Origin: Scilla litardierei
Lineage: Eukaryota; Streptophyta; Magnoliopsida; Asparagales; Asparagaceae
DNA length: 64,000 nt
Assembly (NCBI GenBank): GCA_030789695.1
Contig: CM061142.1
Coordinates: forward strand, 43,571,375-43,635,374
Reading direction: 5' to 3'
In this document: positions 56,914 to 64,000 of the stretch, piece after piece
How the letters are laid out: each line of letters begins with the position of its first letter
Position numbering within the stretch: the first letter of the stretch is position 1
Made by a program: the position numbers and the translations under genes
Notes under the pieces: generated by a model
Told to the model about the DNA's origin: nothing
What the model saw: only the letters and a program-made list of their open reading frames with translations
The model's database searches: none

Positions 56914-57402
56914 TAGGGATGGCAGTAATGGCCTGACCCGCCCGGCCCGACCTGGCCCGACCCGGTTTTGACCCGGCCCGACCCGACCTGCAGCCGGGTC
57001 GGGGCAAGCTTGGGCTTTGTATGCGCCCCGGCCCGACCCGACCCGCCCCGATAAACTATAGAGGTTCTAAAAAAACTTACTATTTTGATGTGGACCATGC
57101 AGTCAGCGAATAACCCATAACTCATACTATATTCCACGGTTCTCCTAATTGTGCCAATTCTCAATTCCAAATTACCATATAAATCAAAATTCTACCAATT
57201 CACAAATAAAATTTTTATTTGGGATTCATATGGATGGCACTAATGACCTGACCCGACCGGCCCGACCCGGCCCGACCCGGTTTTGGTAAGACAGAGCCCG
57301 CCCCGCCCCGGCCCGCGACCCGCCCCGCCCCGGCCTGTAGATGGGTCGGGGCAAGCTTGGGTAGTTAAATACCCGCCCCGCCCTGCAATATTGCCATTCC
57401 TA
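56914..57402. mobile_element. hAT-like MITE, GGGTCGGG family, copy 2
   Basis: 489 bp, same family as 52335-52802 but in the opposite orientation; TIR TAGGGATGGCAGTAATG; perfect 8-bp TSD GTCACACG (56906-56913, 57403-57410). Lies between the second gag knuckle and the protease of Copia C. Confidence 0.93.
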
Positions 57403-57410
57403 GTCACACG

Positions 57411-58984
57411 TATCCTACTCTTCTTATGTGTAGGTATATGGCACGGCTAAGGGACAACGGTGTGAGTGGTACTTAGACTCTGGCTGCTCAAGACACATGA
57501 CAGGTTATAGCGAAAAGTTCCTTAGCCTTGGAAAGCATGAAGGAGGAAGTGTTACTTTAGGGGACAATGGAAAATGCAAGGTAATTAGTAAAGGTGTTAT
57601 AGATAACGACACCTTTTAGCTTACAGATGTCCTATTTGTTGAAAAGCTTAAACATAACCTCATTTCTATCAGTCAGCTGTGTGCCAAAGGTATGAAAGTT
57701 GAATTTGATGCAAAACTTTGTAGAATCATTGATAGCTCCACAGGTGACACTATTATTACTGCAAATAGAAAGAATAATGTTTATACTCTTATGATTGAAG
57801 AACTAACTGTTTCTAAATGCTTGCTTGTAGGTGAAGAAGAGGCCACACTATGGCATAGACTATTAGCACATGCAAGCATGGGATTGATAAAGAAGCCGGA
57901 AAACAAAAATCTGGTAAGAGGACAACCGCATCAGACATATGAGAATGGTAAGTTGTGCGTGGCATACACAAAAGGAAAGCAAACTAGATCTACTTTCTCT
58001 AGCATTAATGAAGTTGCCACCACACGCATATTGGAATTAGTGCAGATGGATTTATTTGGTCCCACAGACATTGCTAGCCTAGGATGTAAAAAGTATTATT
58101 TAGTATTGGTTGACGATTTCTCTAGATATACATGGGTTTACTTCCTTGCCAAAAAATCAGACTCATTTGAAAATTTTCAAAACTTTTGCATACAAGTTTC
58201 TAATGAGAAAAATTCTTCCATTGTAAAAATTAGAAGCGATCATGGAGGTGAATTTGAAATTTCTATTTTTGAAAATTTTTGTCTTGAAAAAGGAATTTTA
58301 CATGAATTCTCTTCTCCTAGAACACCTCAACAAAATGGGGTGGTCGAAAGAAAGAATCGCACATTAAAGGAGATGGCTAGGAGTATGTTAAATGAATATA
58401 GTTTGCCTACGTCTTTTTGGGCTGAGGCCATTAATACTGCATGCCATGTATGCAATAGAGTTATGCTTAGACCTATATTAAATAAAACTTCTTATGAACT
58501 ATGGCATACCAATACTCCGAAAGTTTCTTACTTTAGAGTTTTTGGATGCAGGTGCTATATACTAAATACTGCAGATCAACTTGGCATATTTGAATCCAAA
58601 TCAGATGAGGGAGTGTTCGTGGGATATTCAGCAAGGAGCAGAGCATACATGATTTATAATAAACACACCCTTGCTATTATTGAATCTATAAATGTTAAAT
58701 TTGATGAATCTGATATAAATTATTTGAATTGCAAGCAGAACGATGAAGATGTAGAACAACAAAGCATTCCAAGGAATAATGAGGAGCAACCTGAAAGAGA
58801 AGGAGAAACTGAAACTAGCACGACAGAAATACAAAATGAAGCAGTTACCAGAGGAGAGCTGAGATTCAATCCAAACCACCCATCAGACTTGATTCTAGGT
58901 GAACATACGGCAGTATTCGCACACGTTCCTCTTTTAGAAATTTATGTGCTCTATGTATTTATGGTGATTTTATTTCTGAAATAG
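57411..58984 (+). pseudogene. pol: Copia C protease and integrase
   Basis: Protease active site WYLDSGCSRHMTG (about 57468), then a stop near 57617 in the domain. Integrase: WHRLLAHASMGLI (about 57852) with the following Cys pair damaged, core MDLFGPTDI, DDFSRYTWVYF, RSDHGGEFE (about 58234) and PQQNGVVERKNRTLKEMARS (about 58325), giving D, D and E. A basic/acidic linker follows (58700-58880), with the frame closing at 58984. SIRE-type sequence. Confidence 0.9.
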
Positions 58985-60016
58985 AGCCTAAAAACATTGA
59001 AACTGCTTTCGAAGAGGAAAGTTGGGTTTTGGCCATGCAAGATGAATTGAATCAATTTGTTAGAAATAATGTTTGGAAACTTGTGCCAAGACCCATTGAT
59101 TATATTCTAGTTGGTACTAAATGGGTGTTTAAAAATAAGCATGGTGAATCTGGTAATGTTATTAGAAACAAGGCTAGTTTAGTAACTAAAGGTTATAATC
59201 AAATTGAAGAAATTGATGTGGATGAGACTTTTCCACCAGTTGCTAGGCTTGAGTCCATTAGAATCTTGCTAACTTTCGCAAGTTATAAAGGGCTCAAACT
59301 GAAACAAATGGATGTAAAAAGTGCTTTTCTTAATGGCTACCTAAAAGAAGAGGCATTTATTGAGCAACCCCTAGGTTTTGAAAGCCATAATTTTCCAAAC
59401 CATGTTTATAAATTAGAAACAGCTTTGTATGGTCTTAAGCAAGCTCCACAAGCTTGGTATGACCGTCTAAGCACATATTTGTTGGAAAATAATTTTAAAA
59501 CGGGGAGTGCTAACAATACATTATTCTTGAGGCATGATTCTGATGATTTTCTCGTTGTGCAAATATATGTTGATGATATTATTTATGGTGCTACTAATGA
59601 TCTTCTATGTCAAAAGTTTGAGAAAGTCATGCAGGATCAGTTTGAGATGAGCCTTGTGGGAGAGCTGAAATATTTTCTCGGGTTCCAAGCAAGGAAAGGA
59701 AGGCATCTTTCTATCTCAAACCAAATACATCAAGGAACTTTTGAAAAAGTTTGGATGGAGAAGTCCAAAGGAATTGGAACGTCGATGTGCCCCAACACAA
59801 AAATGGATAAGGATGAACAAGGAGTCGCAGTGGACCAAAAAAATATATCGAGGTATGATTGGTTCCTTGTTGTACTTGACTGTTCTAGGCCTGAAATAAT
59901 GTTTGATGCACGCTTGTGTGCACGCTTTCAAGCGAACCCAAAAGAGTCACATTTAAAAGCCATTAAAAGGATCTTTAGGTACCTAATTATTACATCTGCT
60001 TTAGGCCTTTGGTATC
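58985..60016 (+). pseudogene. pol: Copia C reverse transcriptase
   Basis: Reads from about 58990; the longest open stretch begins at 59029. Motifs: LVGTKWVFKNKHGESGNV, LKQMDVKSAFLNGYLKEEAF (about 59297), ALYGLKQAPQAWYDRL, and IYVDDIIYGATN (about 59560; catalytic DD). It is open to the solo LTR at 60017, which cuts the start of RNase H after a GLWY motif. Confidence 0.92.
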
Positions 60017-61988
60017 TGTAGTGACCCTGTGCTATGAGGAATAAACACTAGAGGGGGGTTGAATAGTGTTCTATATAGAATTATAAGGAATTTACGCCAA
60101 ATAAACCCCTAATTAACCAACAAATGAGGAATGAAAGAAAAGATCAACAACACAAGGAACAATGCAAAGCAAACATGCAATGTACCCTGGTTTGGTGCCA
60201 CCCAAGTCTCCCCGACTTGTTCCCGGTGCCCTAATCCAGCAACACCCGGATCCCCTCCGGATACTCTAGTAAAACCACTAGAGCTTTCCTTTAGCCCACT
60301 TGCAGAAACCCCACAAGTGCAATCGACCTACAATCGATGTCCATGTATCCCACAACCCAGGAACACGCAAAACCTTAATCCCACAACTTGGGACTAAGCA
60401 CACTCTCACAAACCGAGAGCAAACTCAAATCTTGGCTCCCACAACTTGGGATCAAGCCAACCCTCTCAACAACCGAGAGTATACAACAATTTATATGTAT
60501 AGAGAATGAAATGTAAAGCTCTTACCACAAAATCATATGCCTTGAGAAATACTTACCAATTTAGGGCAAGAATGGATTTTGAGGAAGTAGTTAGCACCAA
60601 ACCCTAGCTCCACCAAGATGGACAGCAATAGATGGCTAGGGTGAAGTTGGTGACTTTGATTCAAGCTCTTAGCTTGAGTAGCTCACAAAGAATGAGAATC
60701 TCTCTTGAGGAATTAGGGCTCAAAGAGTAAGGGAGAGATTCTTGTGAGATGAGAGAGCTTAGAAATGGAGTTGAATGGCTCTTCTCTTGGATGTGAAAAT
60801 GTCTCTAAAATCAGCCTTTTATTAACTGGTTTGAAGCAACTCAAACTTATATAGGAAGAGACAAAACGGACACAAAAATCGTGGCATTAAATGCCCAACG
60901 GATCTATTTCTGAAGCTACTTAATCGGTCTAAGAAGGATCACCGACCGATTAGTTTTGCAACTAGTTGGTCGCTGAACCTTCTTGGACCGACTAGATGGT
61001 TGACAGAGAATATGGTGAAATCATGGGTAAGCACTAGTCGGTCTAAGAAGGATCACTGACCGATTAGTTTTGAAACTAGTCGGTCTAAGAAGGATCATCA
61101 ACCGACTAGATTGACAACTAGTCGGTCGGTGAACCTTCTTGGACCGACTAGATTGACTTTTAATCGATTAACTATCCTTCTTGAACCAACTAACTGGTCA
61201 ACAGTACAAAGGCTGAATTAACAAGTATGGCTAGTCGGTTCAAGAAGGATTTCCAACTGACTAGATCGTCATCTAGTCGGTTGGTTCTTCTACTTGAACC
61301 AACTAAGATGCATATGAAGCCATGAAAAGAAGCGATAAGCTACGGGAAACTTTCTAATGGCTTCTAAGGCAATCCTAAAGATAAGATATGATAGTTATGA
61401 AGATTTCTAGGCAAGTACTACTCAAGGCTTAACATTCTATGAGATGAAGCTAGAAGACAATATAAATAACATGACGAACCGTCTTCAAAGCTTCAACATG
61501 AAGATTCTGAATCTCTCGACTTCAATAAAACTCCTTGAGCTTCAACGAAGCTCCAGGCACAACGATCACGTGTTCTGAGGAAGTCTTGGGACGTCGCTTG
61601 AAATGTACAAAGTAATTTGGCGACGATCTCCATAATTCTTCATGGTCTTGAGTCTTTTAGTTGAATGTCTCTAAACGTCATAGTCTTTGATCCTCAAGGT
61701 GTCTTTGACGCTTTTGAATCATCCATTCCTTTGTTCTCTTTGGATTGAATCTCCATTCATCTGTTGATGCCATTGGCTTGAGGTTTGAGGTAGCCTTTGA
61801 GTTCTTCAAGCCAATGCTTCACCTTTGTTGATCTACCAAGTCCTCCACTTGAATCAACACGTGTAGTCACTTTTGATCTTCTTGAATCTAATTGGTGACT
61901 TTTTAGCTAACTACAAACACATGAGTTAATCACAATGATTTGTGTTTGATCATCATCAAAATCAAGGTGGAGAGTCCAATACTCAACA
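60017..61988 (-). mobile_element. Solo LTR of the Copia E family in Copia C RNase H
   Basis: 1972 bp, TGTAGTGACC ... ACTCAACA, same orientation as Copia E. Flanks GTATC (60012-60016) and ATATC (61989-61993), a TSD with one change. It has the TATA box (60846-60855) and a reduced ACCGAC array (about 60945-61285). Confidence 0.92.
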
Positions 61989-62479
61989 ATATCCTTCTAG
62001 TGGTAATTTTGATTTGTTGGGTTATTCTGATGCTGACCATGCGAACAGTTTAACTGATAGAAAGGGCACTAGTAGCACTTGTTTTATGCTAGCACACTCT
62101 TTAGTTTCATGGTCTAGCCGTAAACAAAATAGTGTTGCATTATCCACTATTGAAGCAGTACATTGCCTTAGGCAGTTGCTGTGCTCAAGTATTTTGGATG
62201 ATACAAACATTATCTGACTACGAACTAACTCTTAAAGGAGTCTCTCTTAGATGTGATAGCAAAAATTCCATAGATCTCTCTAATAATCCCATACACCACT
62301 CTTGTACTAAACATATTGATGTAAGACAACATTTTCTTAGATATCACCTCACTAAAGAGGATGTGTCTGTTGAGTTCGTTCCTACGGAACCACAACTTGC
62401 AGACATATTCACCAAACCGTTGGTTGAGGCTCGCTTTTGTCGACTTCGTCTTGAGCTTGGTATTATTGATAAAAATTAG
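61989..62479 (+). pseudogene. pol: Copia C RNase H
   Basis: Resumes right after the solo LTR: GYSDADHANSLTDRKGTS (about 62020), VSWSSRKQNSVALSTIEA (about 62106), a frameshift near 62180, then CDSKNSIDLSNNPIHHS, KHIDVRQHFLR and the terminal ADIFTKPL motif, with a stop at 62477. Catalytic Asp and Glu positions are recognisable. Confidence 0.92.
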
Positions 62480-63693
62480 TACGAGATTTCATGCTTTCTT
62501 GTATGCTTGAACTTTTTTGTTTGTGTGCTAGTAGTTGCATTGTTATGTGTGCATGATTTTATTTGTTTTGTGTGATCGCATCTCATGTTTGGTTTAGTGC
62601 TTCATACATAAAAACAAAAAACAAAAAACAAAAAATAAACTGAAAAAAATGGTGCTTAAATGTGTATCTTTCTCTTTGATTCATTAAAGAAGTCTTCATG
62701 AATGCTTTTCATATCTATGTGGAAATTGGTGTATTATTGCTTTTGCTATATGTGCATTTTCATCTTTCTAAATATTCATGGCATGTTCAATGAATGAAAA
62801 TAACTTGATTTCTACACCTACTATTTCACTTCCATATGGATTATTATTGTTGCACATTTGGAGATATCGTTTATGAAGTATGGAAAGTGAATGTAGGATG
62901 AAAACTTAACTGAAAATCCAAGGATATGATATACATTGCCACGGATAAAAATTGAGCATTAAAAAATGATACTATAAGCATAAAAATGAAAAAGAAGGTT
63001 AATTGCTCTGTATGAAAAATAGATACAATCCTTGGCAATGGTATTATCCACGAGTATCCAACATAAACTTTATGGGTAAACTTTAGGGTTGGTGTATTTA
63101 CTCGTCAAGCAATGCCACCCCCACATCTAAGAGTCCTTATAGGCTATGTTTTGGGGGTGTGGTATCTTGAACTCATTTTTAATGAGATAGGAAAAATCAA
63201 TTCTATGTGATAGAATGTTATATGAAAAAGATGGATTGGTCTTGGTTGACTTTCTTAAATGATTCTCCTTATGTGCTTCAATTTTAATCATCACACTTAC
63301 ACGTTGGTGTCGAAGTCTTAGTTGTTTCCTTTCAGTGGATTATGATATGTTTATTTTATAATGGTATACATGCAATTATTAGTAATGGTGTATAATGCTC
63401 TCTTTTTGCATGCTATATGTTTTTGACTTCGTGATCACACTTTTGATGATAACAAAAGGGGGAGAATAATTTGAGAATGCTTCATGAATGCTTAATGAAT
63501 ATGGATGAATGCTTAATGAATATGGATGTTTGTTCAAGGGGGAGCACAAATATATGGGGAGCATGCATATTGTTAACTTTGCACATCATTGTATGCACAT
63601 CATTATATATCATTGCATGTCACCCTCCATCGTCTCACTTCACACACTATTTGGAAGTTTATCGCTCAAATCTTGTACTTAGTTTGTCATCAT
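62480..63693 (+). other. 3' region of Copia C
   Basis: AT-rich, no env-like ORF, although many SIRE elements have one here. It contains an A-rich tract (62610-62650), a ~21-bp direct repeat with GAATGCTTAATGAATATGGA twice (about 63486 and 63508), and extra purine tracts AAAGGGGGAGAA (63456) and AAGGGGGAGCA (63536). Confidence 0.75.
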
Positions 63694-63707
63694 CAAAATG
63701 GGGAGAT
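63694..63707 (+). other. Polypurine tract of Copia C
   Basis: CAAAATGGGGAGAT directly before the 3' LTR. Confidence 0.85.
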
Positions 63708-64000
63708 TGTTGGTAGCAATGATCTATGAGCTTCTTGTTTGATGATAACAAACATGTGTGAATGTTTTTAACGTGTGTGCTAAGTGTTTCAGGAATGGCT
63801 AGCTTGTGATTAATTCAAGGAGAGACTTGGTCAATGTGATGTAGATTAGTTGCTACACCTTTTCAATTTGGACCAAGTCAAATGCAAGAGGGGATGGAGA
63901 GAATCTCATGGGATTGATTCATATCAATAAGTGCTCACATCAAATCTTAATCAAATCTTTTTCAAAATACACATTCCTTTCAAATCCTCCTAGCAATAGG
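63708..64000 (+). repeat. 3' LTR of Copia C (start only)
   Basis: First 293 bases, TGTTGGTAGCAATGATC..., closely matching 53355-53650; continues past the window. Confidence 0.93.

Larger units (their letters stand above)
53355..64000 (+). mobile_element. Copia C: SIRE-like element, runs past window end
   Basis: 5' LTR 53355-55011, PBS, gag with knuckles, protease, integrase, RT, RNase H, 3' region, PPT, and the first 293 bases of the 3' LTR (from 63708). Candidate left TSD GTTTT (53350-53354). Interrupted by a MITE in gag and a solo LTR in RNase H. Many stops and frameshifts, so old and inactive. Confidence 0.93.

Noticed and set aside
62480..63700. Env-like gene at the 3' end of Copia C
   Set aside because: Searched for because SIRE elements often have one; only short unrelated frames are present.

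Overview
The window reads as repeat-rich nuclear DNA of a flowering plant. Almost every kilobase belongs to plant-type LTR retrotransposons (Ty3/Gypsy of the Athila type and Ty1/Copia, some of SIRE type), with hAT-type and Harbinger-type MITEs on top. I recognise no host gene, tRNA gene or rRNA gene. The species cannot be named from the sequence.

Layout. Elements are nested, and most junctions are fixed by target-site duplications (TSDs). Positions 1-664 are older DNA cut by Gypsy A (+, 5' LTR 665-2659, 3' LTR from 51957). Gypsy B (-, 5671-41954) sits inside the protease region of A. Copia E (-, 14647-35621, TSD GTAGT) sits inside the RNase H region of B. Copia H (+, 21847-29604, TSD TGGTG) sits inside the gag of E. 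The 5' LTR of E is split by a solo LTR, F (31305-34380, TSD GATCT). The 5' LTR of B is split by a solo LTR, G (38753-41472), which carries a Harbinger-type MITE (40324-40773, TSD TTA). Gypsy A also holds a hAT-type MITE in gag (3873-4654, TSD TCTACAAC), a truncated gag-only Gypsy D (about 43200-47440), and a second type of hAT-like MITE in its 3' LTR (52335-52802). Copia C (+, from 53355, running off the window) cuts the 3' LTR of A and is itself hit by another MITE copy (56914-57402) and by a solo LTR of the E family (60017-61988).

Coding content. All ORFs are retrotransposon gag, protease, integrase, reverse transcriptase, RNase H or Athila-type env-position sequences, and all are broken by stops, frameshifts or insertions. 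Copia H is the best preserved: one reading frame of about 4.1 kb with four premature stops. Gypsy A keeps gag-protease and an env-like ORF but no RT or integrase. Gypsy B keeps RT, RNase H, integrase and an env-like ORF but no gag or protease. Copia E has LTRs, PBS, PPT and gag but no pol.

Most interesting signals. Four unrelated LTR families (A, B, E, H) carry arrays of short palindromes or repeated binding-site-like motifs about 70-95 bp upstream of the LTR TATA box. In A and B a second array of the same palindrome plus a TATA box lies just upstream of the env-like ORF, followed by an intron-acceptor-like site, which suggests an internal promoter. The E array holds about 18 copies of ACCGAC, the DRE/CRT core. 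A and B also share a purine motif, AGCTTGGGG, at four matching positions.
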